Shown here piece after piece: positions 36,237 to 45,987 of a stretch of DNA of 64,000 nucleotides. This DNA comes from Paenibacillus sp. MSJ-34 (lineage in GTDB: Bacteria > Bacillota > Bacilli > Paenibacillales > Paenibacillaceae). The notes beneath the pieces are model-generated. The model was not told the origin of the DNA. It did not search any database and saw only the letters and a list, made by a program, of their open reading frames with translations. The stretch is taken from positions 1 to 64,000 of the forward strand of contig NZ_JAHLPR010000028.1 of the NCBI RefSeq assembly GCF_018918005.1, written 5' to 3'. Each line of letters begins with the position of its first letter. Position 1 is the first letter of the stretch. The position numbers and the translations under genes were made by a program.

Positions 36237-39200
36237 TCATTCCCCTTCCAACTCTCCTTCAAGCTCTAGGTATTTCTGCCGCAGCTGATGCAAAACTTGT
36301 TCATCCGGTGTCCAGTATCCTCGCTGCTCGCTTTCCAGCAATGTTTCGATCATCGCATGGTAAGCCCAACGGTTGTTGTCCTGCAGCTTCCGGCTAAGTG
36401 CTTCATCAGCCATATAGACGTCATGCAGACGATCGAATACCCAAGGTTCTACTTTTCCAGTCGTGGCTGCAAGTCCCAGTACATACTCGAATCGGCTGGC
36501 CATTTCCTTTGCGCCATGATAAGGATGCTTCAAGAGATCGTTGATCCATTTCGGGTTCGTTAAGCGAGTCCGTACTCCGCGTGCAATCGCATGTTCGGCA
36601 GATTCTGTCTTGATTTGCTCCCCTGTCGTATCCGTAATATGAATGTCTGCTTTACGACCTTTCATTACTTCCACAGACTTTGCCAAGCCGCCAAAATACT
36701 CATAATAGTGGTCAGAATCCGTTACTTCCCATTCATGACTGCTGCGAATTTGCGACACAATATCCACCTCCAGCATATGTGACCGGTACAATTCCGGCTC
36801 CGCCTGTCCTCGCGCTAGTGCGCTGTATACATGCTGCTGGCTGTCCGTGTATGCCGCTCCGAGCTCAGACTCCTCGTTCCATAGCTTCGTCTCGATCATC
36901 CGCGTCACCGTCGTGCCATACTCTCCTTCTGCCGGGCCGAAGATGCGGGCGCAAGCTAAGTCATGCGCTTGACTTGCCTCATATCCGGCAGCAAGCAGCT
37001 CCTCCTCCATGCTTCGTGTATGAGCCTTGAACCAATTGAGCTCATCAGGTTCATCCAGCTCCGAAACCTTGCGGAATAGGTCATGTAATTCTTCCAGCAA
37101 ATTCGGAAACAAATCGCGAAAAACCCCAGTAATATGCACCATGACGTTCAAGCGCGGTCGGCCTAATTCCGCAAGCGGGATCACTTCATATTCTGTACGG
37201 AACGTTCCGACTCCCCCGCCAATGCGAACCCCCATATAATGCAGGATTTGCCCAATGGTTTCCCCTTGTGTGCGCGACGTCTCGATCCCCCAGAGGATGA
37301 CCGCCGTCGTGTGCGGGTAGTCCCCGTGCTGCTCGCGATATTGCTGTATGGAGTTTTCGGCGACAATCGCCCCCCGTTCAGCAGCTGTACGGCTGGGCAC
37401 TAAGCGGGGATCGAATTGGTACAGATTGCGTCCGGTCGGCAATATTTCAGGTGTTCGCAGCACGTCACCAGCGAGCTTAGCTGGAACGTACCGGCCTTCC
37501 AACGCCCGCATCAGCCCTTCTGCTTCCTCATTTTGCAATGATCTTAGGTAAGCTTCGTAACCGTACTCGAGCGAAGCTTCCAACTGCTTAAGCCAATCTG
37601 GATGTTCACTCTTATACATGTCCGGGATTGCCTTGTTTGACACATAAGCGGTCACTAACGCATTCGCTTCCTCATCGAGCTGGCGCAGCAAGCTCACATG
37701 CTTGCCCGAAGTTAGCGCATCCGCCCGAACGCCTTGACGTTCAGCGAGCAGTCCGCGAATTGAGCGAATATTTCCCCGCTCGTGGCGAAGCACGAATTGC
37801 ATATGGTTCAAAGCGACTTCAGGAGAATAGCTGTCGCCAAGCACATGCAGTCCACTAGGGATGAGCGAACGCTGCATGCGATAGAGCTCCTCCTCCATGT
37901 GTTCTACGGTCTCCGCGGAGAAGTCAAGCGACTTCGCTACCGCCTGCAGCTCTTGTAGAATCGCCTCACATCGTTCCGGCGCGAGCTGCTTCGCTTCACG
38001 ATATTCGTGCAGCAAGGCTTCAAGCTCACGCCATTCGCCATACAGCTCAGCTTCAGTAAAAGCCGGCGCCTGATAGCCGATCAATACGGCATGGCTGCGC
38101 CGCTTGGCGATCATCGCTTCGGACGGATTCCCTACGTAATAGTAGTACAAATTTGGCAAATCCCCGAGTAAGTCATCCGGTACACAGTCCCCAGACAGAG
38201 CGGCCTCTTTCCCCCGCTGAAACTCTAAGGTGCCGTGTGTCCCGATATGGACGATGGCATCCGCTTGAAACTGTTCACGAATCCATTGATAAAACGCAGT
38301 ATATTGATGCGTAGGTAGTAACGAACGATCGTGCAGCGACTTCTCTGGATCCTCATGGATACCGCGTGAAGGTTGCAGGCCGATAAACACTTGGCCGATC
38401 ATTAGACCGGGTATGAGAAAGGAGCCGTTGTCCGTCATGATGTCACCAGGCGGCTGACCCCAGCGGCTTATCGCTTCTTCTCCCCATGAACGACCGGATA
38501 GCTTCTGTGTGAAATGGGGATCCGCATAACGGATCAACTGACTCGAAGCTTGAGGATCAGACCATTTTGCGGAATTGACTAGACCGCCCTCTATAAATCT
38601 GGCACGCAGCTCCGCCGCTGACAGTTCCTCGGTATGATATCCTTGCTGCTTCAGCCAGCTCAATAAACGTGCTATCGATTCGAATGTATCCAAGAAGGAA
38701 CCGCCGAACACCGTTCCTTCGCCTGGCGGATAATTGTAGCCAATGAGCGCCAGCTTCTTCTCTGCATTGGGCTTGCTCCGCAGGGCAAGCCAGCGGCGGA
38801 TGCGATCTGTCAAGCGTTTCGTCCGTTCAGGGATAAGTGCAAGCCGCTTTAGCGGAACGTTTAGCTCGGCGTCTTCCCCGTCTTCCTGCAGTGCCGCTAT
38901 CGGAAACATCTCCACGCTCCCGTCAAGCTCCGGCAGCATGACCTGAACGAGCAGCAAAGAAGGTTCAAGTCCACTCGCAGACTGTCTCCATTCTTGTTCC
39001 GTTCTACTGTTCAACAATAGCGGATGCAGCATCGGCACATCGAGCTGTTCCAGCATCTGCACAGCCCCGTCCTGATTTCCTCCGCCGGGACCAATCCCAA
39101 GTCGGAAAGGCAGCAGGTTCACGATAAGGTCGACTTGGTGACCGTCGCCAAGTAGCAACTCGCGCAGACGGTCGAGCGGAATGTTCATCACTGAAGGAAA

Positions 39201-39935
39201 CGCGATCGGCATGACGTTCACGAAAGCCTCCAATTGTTCCTTAAGCTGCGCAATACATTCTGCGGTATCGAGCGGATTGCTATTCCCAAGATATAAAATC
39301 GCGACATTCGGCCGACCTTCGTCGTAGCGATTGCTTTGCCGGTAGCTGGCTGCAGACGAGTAAACCGTGCGACTGCTCGGCTCCATGATCGTTAACTCCC
39401 GAACATATACCGGATCCTTAGGCTCCGGCAACAGGTGACAGCCGCCGTATTCTCGGCCAGCCAGACAAATCAGACCGAGCATATTGTCAGTACCTCCGCC
39501 CCGCCAATATTCGGTAAATCGAACGTAGTGTTCATAATCCGCCTTACCCTCATCCATTCCTTCTAGCGGCAAGGACGTTGCCGCATGTGTATGCCCTTCT
39601 TGTCTAGGCAAATTTGCAAAGGTCAGACTGCCTAGCCTGAGCAGCGAAGCGATCTCAGCGGAGTTGCCGCCAAGCGGAACGATATGAGCCGTCCCTTTGC
39701 TTAGCAGGCTACTCAACCATTCGACAACGTCCTGGCGGACGCCATGTGCATCGAAGATGACAAGGTCAGCTCCAACAAGCGTGGCTTCCACGTCCTCAAG
39801 CTCGTCGATCTTCCGATTCCCTAAATCGATGATGGTCAGATGCAGCTGATTTTTCTGATTTTGATCAAGCAATTGATATGCTTCAGACAAATGCGACAAC
39901 GTCGTTTCCCCGTTTGTGAGTATGGATAGCTTCAA
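36237..39935 (-). CDS. cobN: CobN/ChlH-family chelatase large subunit
   Basis: A 1232-residue member of the family that inserts Co into hydrogenobyrinic acid diamide (CobN) or Mg into protoporphyrin (ChlH/BchH). The start is probably TTG at 39935 (AAGGAGG eight bases upstream, protein then KLSILTNGETTL), not an upstream ATG. Hallmarks are HIGTHGTLEFQRGKEAALSG (about residue 560) and LPNLYYYYVGNPSEAMIAKRRS, followed by C-terminal GTFRTEYEVIPLAELGRPRLNVMV (its key part near 905) and YHGAKEMASRFEYV. The length is usual. It is encoded with BchI- and BchD-like ATPase subunits, so a full three-part chelatase is present. No other B12 or chlorophyll genes are nearby, and a Zur box precedes the operon, so the substrate is probably different. 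The symbol reflects family, not function. Confidence 0.93.
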   Translation of the reverse strand: MKLSILTNGETTLSHLSEAYQLLDQNQKNQLHLTIIDLGNRKIDELEDVEATLVGADLVIFDAHGVRQDVVEWLSSLLSKGTAHIVPLGGNSAEIASLLRLGSLTFANLPRQEGHTHAATSLPLEGMDEGKADYEHYVRFTEYWRGGGTDNMLGLICLAGREYGGCHLLPEPKDPVYVRELTIMEPSSRTVYSSAASYRQSNRYDEGRPNVAILYLGNSNPLDTAECIAQLKEQLEAFVNVMPIAFPSVMNIPLDRLRELLLGDGHQVDLIVNLLPFRLGIGPGGGNQDGAVQMLEQLDVPMLHPLLLNSRTEQEWRQSASGLEPSLLLVQVMLPELDGSVEMFPIAALQEDGEDAELNVPLKRLALIPERTKRLTDRIRRWLALRSKPNAEKKLALIGYNYPPGEGTVFGGSFLDTFESIARLLSWLKQQGYHTEELSAAELRARFIEGGLVNSAKWSDPQASSQLIRYADPHFTQKLSGRSWGEEAISRWGQPPGDIMTDNGSFLIPGLMIGQVFIGLQPSRGIHEDPEKSLHDRSLLPTHQYTAFYQWIREQFQADAIVHIGTHGTLEFQRGKEAALSGDCVPDDLLGDLPNLYYYYVGNPSEAMIAKRRSHAVLIGYQAPAFTEAELYGEWRELEALLHEYREAKQLAPERCEAILQELQAVAKSLDFSAETVEHMEEELYRMQRSLIPSGLHVLGDSYSPEVALNHMQFVLRHERGNIRSIRGLLAERQGVRADALTSGKHVSLLRQLDEEANALVTAYVSNKAIPDMYKSEHPDWLKQLEASLEYGYEAYLRSLQNEEAEGLMRALEGRYVPAKLAGDVLRTPEILPTGRNLYQFDPRLVPSRTAAERGAIVAENSIQQYREQHGDYPHTTAVILWGIETSRTQGETIGQILHYMGVRIGGGVGTFRTEYEVIPLAELGRPRLNVMVHITGVFRDLFPNLLEELHDLFRKVSELDEPDELNWFKAHTRSMEEELLAAGYEASQAHDLACARIFGPAEGEYGTTVTRMIETKLWNEESELGAAYTDSQQHVYSALARGQAEPELYRSHMLEVDIVSQIRSSHEWEVTDSDHYYEYFGGLAKSVEVMKGRKADIHITDTTGEQIKTESAEHAIARGVRTRLTNPKWINDLLKHPYHGAKEMASRFEYVLGLAATTGKVEPWVFDRLHDVYMADEALSRKLQDNNRWAYHAMIETLLESEQRGYWTPDEQVLHQLRQKYLELEGELEGE

Positions 39936-39974
39936 CGCGCCATCCTCCTTTCCGTAATCCATAAATCATTATTT

Positions 39975-41972
39975 TTAGATCAACGTCCGTACAGCTCGTT
40001 CGATACTCCCAGCCTCCAATTGTTCTAACCGGTAATACCGCGCTTGCATCGCTTCCGCCAGCTTGCGGGCATAGCCGAACCGTACTACACCATCCTCCGT
40101 ATCGATCACAAGTGTGCGTATGCCAGCCGCTGCGATGCGTTGTGCAGCTTGCAGGCTTTCCTGCCATGGATCACCTGCCGCTTCTGCGCTGACGTTCGCC
40201 TTTCCATCGGTCATGACGATCATCGCGGGGATGAGTCCACTTCTTCTATTTAACAAAGGGCGGATCGCCATAAGTCCCTTTTCCAGTCCAATACCTAGCG
40301 GAGTTTTCCCGCCAGCTGGCAGCGTCCTCAATTTGCGTTCCGCGAGCTCTACACTGCGTGTCAACCCGAGCAGCAATTCAGCTTGTTGATCGCGAAAGGC
40401 AATCAAGCCCACATGGTCACGCTGCCGGTACGCATCACGAAGTAAAGACAATACCGCACCTTTGACAGCCTTCATTCTCTTATTTGCATTCATCGAACCG
40501 CTGGCATCGACGACGAATAGCAAAGCAGTTCCTGTCTTGTTTTCCCTAACCTTCACACGCACATCACTCGGCTCAATCCATAGCTTTAAGTTCGTGTTAT
40601 ATGAACTTGATTGTTGCTTACGTATCCGCTGAAAGGGAGCCGCCATACGAAGCGTGGCATCAAACGCAATGTCTCTTAGAGGGCCGCGCGGCATCGCAGC
40701 CCGCACATATCGACCGTTTACCGTTCCTACTGACGCTTGATTTCGTTTCCCAGTTTGCGCTTGCTTCATTGGATGCGGCGAGGTAAAGACGAATGGCTGC
40801 ACAGCGATTTCCCGTCCAACGGCTTCCACTACAGCCCGCGCCTCTGAGGAAAGAGATTGTCTACTATCGGCTTCGCCGTTGTGGTCGCCCCCAAGTTGTG
40901 CAGGCGAAGCGAATTGTGACCGGTCAACTTGCTCGCCGTTTGTCGCATTATTCTCTCCTTCCGCTTGGCTTTCTCTTTGGCTTTCCTTATCGCGATGCGA
41001 TCCTGGTGATGGATGATCGCCATTCGAATCATGCTTCGTTTGCTCTTGATCCGGCAAGTCTCCAGGCGACTTCCCTCGCGACACTTCCGGTTGAGATGCT
41101 GCACGCATCCGGTGCGGCAGCACAAAGCCCGCCGCTTCTTGCAGATGTTCCTGTGTCGTCTCGCTAAGACCCTCCCAAGCTGTGATCGTACGGACCGCTT
41201 CGATCAGCAGGATGTCCGCGCGGTGTCCCAGACAGCCAGCTTCCTCAGCGATTTCGGCAGCCAAACGTAGCAGCTCTCCATCAATATGTACAGCAGGCAG
41301 CCGAGTCCTAGCCGCTGCGATACGTGCTCTCAATTCCTTCGTTTCCGATTCATAAGCTAGGCGAAACGACTCAGGATCTTGTTCGAAGGCGAGCAAGCGG
41401 CTTGCGATTTCCGTTCGCTCCGCAAGGTCCGCCGAGGTTTCCAGTCGCACATATAGCCCGCAGCGATCAAACATCGCCGGCAGCGGCCTCCTATCGTCCG
41501 GACTCATAGCTGCGAACAGGCGGAATGCTGCACTGTCAAGGCCACTTCTTCGCTCAGAGCTCTTGCGGACATGCCCATGCGCGGGCTCGCCCGCCACATT
41601 GTCGCCAGCAGTCAGGACCGCTTTCATTAACCTTTCGGGCATGATATGCGCATTGTCTACCGTGACGATGTGCCCATCCGCAGCTGCAAGCAAGCCGGGT
41701 ACAAACGTTCGTTTGCCGCTGCGGACAGCAGCTGCCATATCCCAGTCGCCCCAAAGCCGTTCCTCATCCACGTTCAAAGGAATGTTAATGACGTTAAGTT
41801 CCGGCAGCAACTCTGCAACACCATGGATGAGCGTGGACTTCGCCGTTCCTGGTGGGCCTGCCAGCAGCACCCCCTTTAATCCCGGATTTACAGCATGAAG
41901 CAGCAGCGCCTTTTGCGCACGTTCTTGACCGACTACAGCACAGAACGGATACAAGTGAGGCTTAACTTGCAT
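39975..41972 (-). CDS. BchD/ChlD-like chelatase subunit with AAA and VWA domains
   Basis: The 665-residue partner of the BchI-like ATPase. The N-terminal AAA domain keeps Walker [10 protein letters not shown] (39-47), but Walker B reads VDNAH (105-109) instead of VDEIN, which suggests weak or no ATP hydrolysis, as in other D subunits. A low-complexity Gln/Ser/Asn-rich acidic linker spans about 310-400. The C-terminal VWA domain has the MIDAS motif DASGS (489-493), then T at GGKTPLG and D at VMTDGKAN, so metal binding is intact. Its ATG at 41972 lies inside the end of the bchI-like gene (11-bp overlap), with GAGGT upstream. In known systems the I and D rings drive the CobN/H subunit by ATP hydrolysis. 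Confidence 0.92.
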   Translation of the reverse strand: MQVKPHLYPFCAVVGQERAQKALLLHAVNPGLKGVLLAGPPGTAKSTLIHGVAELLPELNVINIPLNVDEERLWGDWDMAAAVRSGKRTFVPGLLAAADGHIVTVDNAHIMPERLMKAVLTAGDNVAGEPAHGHVRKSSERRSGLDSAAFRLFAAMSPDDRRPLPAMFDRCGLYVRLETSADLAERTEIASRLLAFEQDPESFRLAYESETKELRARIAAARTRLPAVHIDGELLRLAAEIAEEAGCLGHRADILLIEAVRTITAWEGLSETTQEHLQEAAGFVLPHRMRAASQPEVSRGKSPGDLPDQEQTKHDSNGDHPSPGSHRDKESQRESQAEGENNATNGEQVDRSQFASPAQLGGDHNGEADSRQSLSSEARAVVEAVGREIAVQPFVFTSPHPMKQAQTGKRNQASVGTVNGRYVRAAMPRGPLRDIAFDATLRMAAPFQRIRKQQSSSYNTNLKLWIEPSDVRVKVRENKTGTALLFVVDASGSMNANKRMKAVKGAVLSLLRDAYRQRDHVGLIAFRDQQAELLLGLTRSVELAERKLRTLPAGGKTPLGIGLEKGLMAIRPLLNRRSGLIPAMIVMTDGKANVSAEAAGDPWQESLQAAQRIAAAGIRTLVIDTEDGVVRFGYARKLAEAMQARYYRLEQLEAGSIERAVRTLI

Positions 41973-42900
41973 GGGTGACCTCGGACAGAAGGTCGCCGAG
42001 CAGCTCGCGTATCGTCTCGTGGTCATATGCTCCCTCTTCGAACGGCCGCTTGCGCATGCGATGCGGCATCACCATCATCGCCGCTTCTACCATATCGTCT
42101 GCCACGATCTGCGTTCTTCCCTGGAATGCAGCCATCGCCATGGCGGTTTTCATTAACATGATATCCGCACGATGTCCGTCTACCTTCAGCCGAATGCCGA
42201 CTGCGGCGGTCCATTTCAGTAACTCCTCGGACGGTTTGATCTGCTCGAGCAGCTGACGCGCTCGTTCTATCCGTTCCCGAAGCTCTAGTTGTTGCGGCTC
42301 ATAACGTCTTCGGAATTCGTCTGGATCTGCTTCGAATGCTAGGCGCCGGCGAATGACCTCCATTCGGCTCTCCACATCTCGTTCCCCATTCACCTCTACT
42401 GAAAGCGCGAAGCGATCCAGCAGCTGCGGCCGCAGCTCCCCTTCCTCCGGGTTCATCGTACCGATCAAGATAAAGCGGCTCGGATGCGAGTAGGAGACGC
42501 CTTCTCGCTCAACGGTGTTCACCCCCATGGCTGCTGCGTCGAGCAGCGCATCGACGATCGCATCATCGAGTAGATTGATTTCATCCACGTACAAAATATG
42601 TCCATGCGCCTTCGCTAACAGTCCCGGCTCGAACTTTTTCTCTCCTTCTCGAATCGCATGCTCGATATCCAATGTGCCGACGACGCGATCCTCCGTAGCA
42701 TGTACGGGCAAATTCACGACGCTCAGCTCCGGCATTAAGTCCGCGAGTGCGCGTACGGCCGTCGATTTGGCTGTGCCTTTCTCCCCGCGGATCAAGATGC
42801 CGCCGAGCTTCCGATTGACAAGATTAAGCAGCAGCCCTTTGCGCATCAAGTCCTGTCCGACGATTGCCGCGAACGGATATACGTCTGCTTTCCCCTCCAT
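41962..42900 (-). CDS. BchI/ChlI-like AAA+ ATPase chelatase subunit
   Basis: A 312-residue AAA+ motor. Walker [10 protein letters not shown] (39-47), Walker B VDEIN (105-109), sensor 1 GTMNPEEG (about 155) and the arginine-finger region [12 protein letters not shown] are all intact. I prefer the ATG at 42900 ([19 protein letters not shown] upstream) over one 33 bp earlier without a site. It should form a hexamer with the BchD-like protein and energise the CobN-like subunit. Confidence 0.94.
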   Translation of the reverse strand: MEGKADVYPFAAIVGQDLMRKGLLLNLVNRKLGGILIRGEKGTAKSTAVRALADLMPELSVVNLPVHATEDRVVGTLDIEHAIREGEKKFEPGLLAKAHGHILYVDEINLLDDAIVDALLDAAAMGVNTVEREGVSYSHPSRFILIGTMNPEEGELRPQLLDRFALSVEVNGERDVESRMEVIRRRLAFEADPDEFRRRYEPQQLELRERIERARQLLEQIKPSEELLKWTAAVGIRLKVDGHRADIMLMKTAMAMAAFQGRTQIVADDMVEAAMMVMPHRMRKRPFEEGAYDHETIRELLGDLLSEVTHAS

Positions 42901-42936
42901 GTTGATCCTCTCCTTTGTAAATGTATTAGACATTCG

Positions 42937-43764
42937 TTATTTGACTGCTGCGATTGCGGGTTGAGCTGAGAAGTCAACCGCCTCAAGCAGCCCTTCGATA
43001 TGGCAATGCATGCGACCGCTTCGATCATCCCTTCCTACGCTCCCTCTCACACCGAACACATCGCGCAGCATGCGATCGGTGATGACTTGCTCCGGCGGTC
43101 CGCTGGCATACATTTCGCCAGCTCGCATCACCAACAATTCATCGGAGCAAGCTGCAGCATGGTTGAGATCGTGCAGGACCATGACGATCGTGATGCCATA
43201 TTTGCGATTTAAGTTATGGACTAGCTCCATAACCTCCCACTGGTGATTGACATCGAGATAGGTCGTCGGTTCATCTAATAAGATGAGCCCCGATTGCTGT
43301 GCCAAGGTCATGGCAATCCATACGCGTTGCCGTTCTCCGCCGGATAAGTTAGACAGCTTTCGCTCCGCAAAGGGAAGCGTTCCGGTCTGAGCCATGGCCC
43401 ATTCGACAATCTTCTCGTCTTCCTTGCGCTTTGCGCCCCATACAGGCTGATGAGGAAAACGTCCGTAACTGACCAGCGAACGCACGGACACGTCCGGCAG
43501 AGATGCTTGACTTTGCTGAAGCATTGCCATATGCCGTGCCAACTGCCGACGGGGATAGCTGTCGAGCAGTCTGCCTTGCAAGAGCACCTTTCCTTGCGCA
43601 GGCTTTAATTGACCGGCGCAAGTTTTGAGCAAGGTGCTTTTGCCGCTGCCATTCGGACCGATAATGCTGTAAATTTTTCCGACCTCCACCTGCCAATTCA
43701 GCGAATCCAGCACCGTACGGTTGTGAAGCCTCACAGACACGTCTTCCAAGCGTAACAACGTCAT
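42937..43764 (-). CDS. ABC transporter ATP-binding protein, FecE/BtuD type
   Basis: A 275-residue ATPase of a siderophore/heme/cobalamin-type importer. Walker A GPNGSGKST (about 36-44), Q-loop, signature LSGGERQR (about 137-144) and Walker B LILLDEPTTYLD are complete. Its ATG overlaps the permease TGA by four bases, with AAGGAGGG upstream. The next gene, bchI-like, begins 36 bp downstream of its stop, so importer and chelatase share a transcript. Confidence 0.95.
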   Translation of the reverse strand: MTLLRLEDVSVRLHNRTVLDSLNWQVEVGKIYSIIGPNGSGKSTLLKTCAGQLKPAQGKVLLQGRLLDSYPRRQLARHMAMLQQSQASLPDVSVRSLVSYGRFPHQPVWGAKRKEDEKIVEWAMAQTGTLPFAERKLSNLSGGERQRVWIAMTLAQQSGLILLDEPTTYLDVNHQWEVMELVHNLNRKYGITIVMVLHDLNHAAACSDELLVMRAGEMYASGPPEQVITDRMLRDVFGVRGSVGRDDRSGRMHCHIEGLLEAVDFSAQPAIAAVK

Positions 43765-44768
43765 CTCGCTTCCCTCCTTAGCAAATATAGAAAGAACGGC
43801 GCCCCCAAAGCTCCCATCATAATGCCGACCGGCAGCTCCAAAGGAGCAAACATCAAGCGGGCGAGTGTATCGCAAAAGGTCACAACGGCCGCTCCAAGAA
43901 GCACGGATGCAGGAAGTAAGAACCGATAATCACTGCCGATCAGCAAGCGGGCTGAATGCGGAACGATCAGACCGACGAAGCCGAGCAGGCCGACGACGCT
44001 GACCGCGCTTGCGGCAAGCAAGGTAGCGAGCGCCGTCAGGAAGAAGCGAGCTGCTTCCACCGACAAGCCGAGGCCGCGTGCATTGGAATCGCCAAGGGCA
44101 AGTATATTCAAATGCGAGCTGCCAATGAACGCCAGGCTCATGCCAATGAGCGAATAAGGGAGAATGATTTCAAGCTCTGGCCAGCTTTTGGCGGACAAGC
44201 CGCCAACCATAAACACGAGGGCACCGTTCACCCGATCGCTGAAGAAAATTAACAATGCGGAGATGCCAGAGCCGAGAAAGGCGGACACGGCCACGCCTGC
44301 AAGTATTAGGCGCACCGGCTGTACACCGTCCTTCCAGGCAAGTAAATAAATGATGGCGGCAGCTCCGGAAGCGCCAAGAAAAGCGATAGGTGTCAGCATC
44401 GACCATAGATGTGGAAATAAAATGAGAACGATGATGCCGAATAATCCTGCTCCAGATGACACGCCGATGATGTGCGGATCTGCCAGCGAGTTCCGCATCA
44501 CGCCTTGCAAGAGCGCACCGGACAGTGCCAGATTAGCGCCAACGAGCATGCCCACTAACGTGCGAGGCAGCCGAATGTTCCACACAATTTCCTTCATTGG
44601 ACCGTCATAACCGTGAAAGACATATAACCAAATCTCTGAAAAAGAAATGCGGACTGCTCCGGTACCGATGCTGAATCCAGTAGCGAGGATTACCGCAGCC
44701 GTCAAAGCGACAATGACTAGAACGCCTTTGGACATCGGAACACGGAAAGCATTAATGACCATTCTCAT
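43761..44768 (-). CDS. FecCD-family ABC transporter permease
   Basis: A 335-residue permease with about ten membrane helices. NIRLPRTLVGMLVGANLALSGALLQ (key part about residues 65-85), NSLADPHIIGVSSGAG and GLIVPHSARLLIG are the diagnostic FecCD/BtuC motifs. Only one permease gene is present, so it should work as a homodimer, as in BtuC. The start at 44768 lies inside the end of the binding-protein gene, with which it is translationally coupled. No clear Shine-Dalgarno site is visible, so ATG 44762 remains possible. Confidence 0.94.
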   Translation of the reverse strand: MRMVINAFRVPMSKGVLVIVALTAAVILATGFSIGTGAVRISFSEIWLYVFHGYDGPMKEIVWNIRLPRTLVGMLVGANLALSGALLQGVMRNSLADPHIIGVSSGAGLFGIIVLILFPHLWSMLTPIAFLGASGAAAIIYLLAWKDGVQPVRLILAGVAVSAFLGSGISALLIFFSDRVNGALVFMVGGLSAKSWPELEIILPYSLIGMSLAFIGSSHLNILALGDSNARGLGLSVEAARFFLTALATLLAASAVSVVGLLGFVGLIVPHSARLLIGSDYRFLLPASVLLGAAVVTFCDTLARLMFAPLELPVGIMMGALGAPFFLYLLRREAR

Positions 44769-45801
44769 ATGTATTCGGATAAACAAGCTTAGCCAAATAT
44801 TCGACCGATTCACTTAATCGAAATCCCGGGTTTGAGAGAAACCGATCAGACGGCAAGATGATCATACGGTTTTCCTTCACAGCACGCAGCGATGTCCATG
44901 CAGGTTGGCTGGCCAGATCGGATTGAATTTTCTTCTCCCCATCTTCTCGCGCCCCGTGGATCAGAATAAAAACATAATCCGGATTTAGCTCGACGATTTT
45001 TTCCAGACTAAATGGTGCAGTCGACGGACTGTCGCTTGCTGCTTCCCATGTTTCCGCCAAATTGTGCATATGCAGCATAGTTGCGACCTCGATTCCGACG
45101 GTATCTTGCCGCTGCACAGAAAGGCTGTTAGGGGTCACGTTCAGCATGATGAAAGTTGGTGCATCACTGGCCGGTACCCGGGCAGTCCATTCACGAATTT
45201 CCTGATCCAAATCGGCAAGTGCTTCCCTAGCTTTGTTTTCCGTCCCAGAGAGCTGACCGAACAACACCGCTTTTTGTTGCAAATCTGCATATGTACTCAG
45301 ATTGAACAGGGCGAACGGCACGTTACTCGCATCCAAAATCGCCGTTAACTCACGGTGAAACACCACAGAGCCGATCACGAGATCAGGCTTTAAAGCAAGT
45401 AGCTTCTCCGTATTGACGGTCGTCATTCCCCCGACTTCTTCGATTCGCTCCGCTTTATCCGGCACCGTTCCACCCGGTGATGTGGCGTGGGCAATGGCGT
45501 GACCGTCAACCGAATAAAGCAAATCCAATAGCTGCGGCGATAGGACGATGATGCGCTGTGGTTGCTCAGGCAGCCGAATCTCCCTTCCAGTGTCGTCTTC
45601 GAACGTGAGAAACGACTCCCTTTCCTCCGCATCATGAACAGATACAGGTCTAGACTCCGCTGACGGCGATAACTCCAATGCATCACGATTATTGTCGCTC
45701 GCAGGATTGGACGGCGCTGCACAACCGGATACGAACATAACTCCTGCTAGCAGTCCTCCGCTCCATTGGCGAAGTAAATTTTGCCGCTTGTATGCATGCA
45801 T
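44752..45801 (-). CDS. FecB/BtuF-like metal-complex-binding lipoprotein
   Basis: The 349-residue substrate-binding component of the importer. The lipobox VSGC gives Cys27 as the lipidation site. The mature part shows the two-lobed, long-helix Fe3+-siderophore/B12-binding fold: PQRIIVLSPQLLDLLYSV, LLALKPDLVIGS and LEKIVELNPDYVFI. No His-rich zinc loop is present, so it should bind a metal complex rather than free zinc (inference). The ATG at 45801 has AGGAGG nine bases upstream; longer frames to 45984 would run through the promoter and Zur box and are rejected. It is the first gene of the operon. Confidence 0.93.
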   Translation of the reverse strand: MHAYKRQNLLRQWSGGLLAGVMFVSGCAAPSNPASDNNRDALELSPSAESRPVSVHDAEERESFLTFEDDTGREIRLPEQPQRIIVLSPQLLDLLYSVDGHAIAHATSPGGTVPDKAERIEEVGGMTTVNTEKLLALKPDLVIGSVVFHRELTAILDASNVPFALFNLSTYADLQQKAVLFGQLSGTENKAREALADLDQEIREWTARVPASDAPTFIMLNVTPNSLSVQRQDTVGIEVATMLHMHNLAETWEAASDSPSTAPFSLEKIVELNPDYVFILIHGAREDGEKKIQSDLASQPAWTSLRAVKENRMIILPSDRFLSNPGFRLSESVEYLAKLVYPNTYENGH

Positions 45802-45852
45802 CACTTTGAACCTCCTGTCTTTTGATTCATACAACACTTCACTCAAAATGAT

Positions 45853-45877
45853 GTTAATCGTAATCATTACGATTAAC
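45853..45877. promoter_or_regulatory. Zur box of the chelatase/importer operon
   Basis: A 25-bp palindrome, perfect apart from its central base, with core TCGTAATCATTACGA (45858-45872). This equals the Bacillus Zur consensus (TCGTAAT-N-ATTACGA) and differs from Fur (TGATAAT-N-ATTATCA) and PerR (TTATAAT-N-ATTATAA) in the outer positions. It lies 52 bp upstream of the lipoprotein start. On the minus strand TTACAA and TAATGA, 17 bp apart, could be the -35 and -10 boxes, with the palindrome covering -10. Repression by zinc-loaded Zur is therefore expected. Confidence 0.88.
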
Positions 45878-45987
45878 TCATGCATATTGTAACAGCGACT
45901 ACTTTTATATGTCAACCACTTCGTAATGTTTACTATTAATTTTTTGAAAATCAAAAGGACTTGACGGTTACAAAGGTTCAACAAGGT

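Noticed and set aside
36237..42900. Aerobic vitamin B12 cobaltochelatase operon
   Set aside because: No other cob genes are adjacent, no cobalamin riboswitch is visible upstream, and the operator is of Zur type. The CobN family name is kept only as homology.
45801..45984. N-terminal extension of the FecB-like lipoprotein to 45984
   Set aside because: It would translate through the promoter and Zur box and move the signal peptide inside the protein. The ATG at 45801 has AGGAGG and a proper lipobox.
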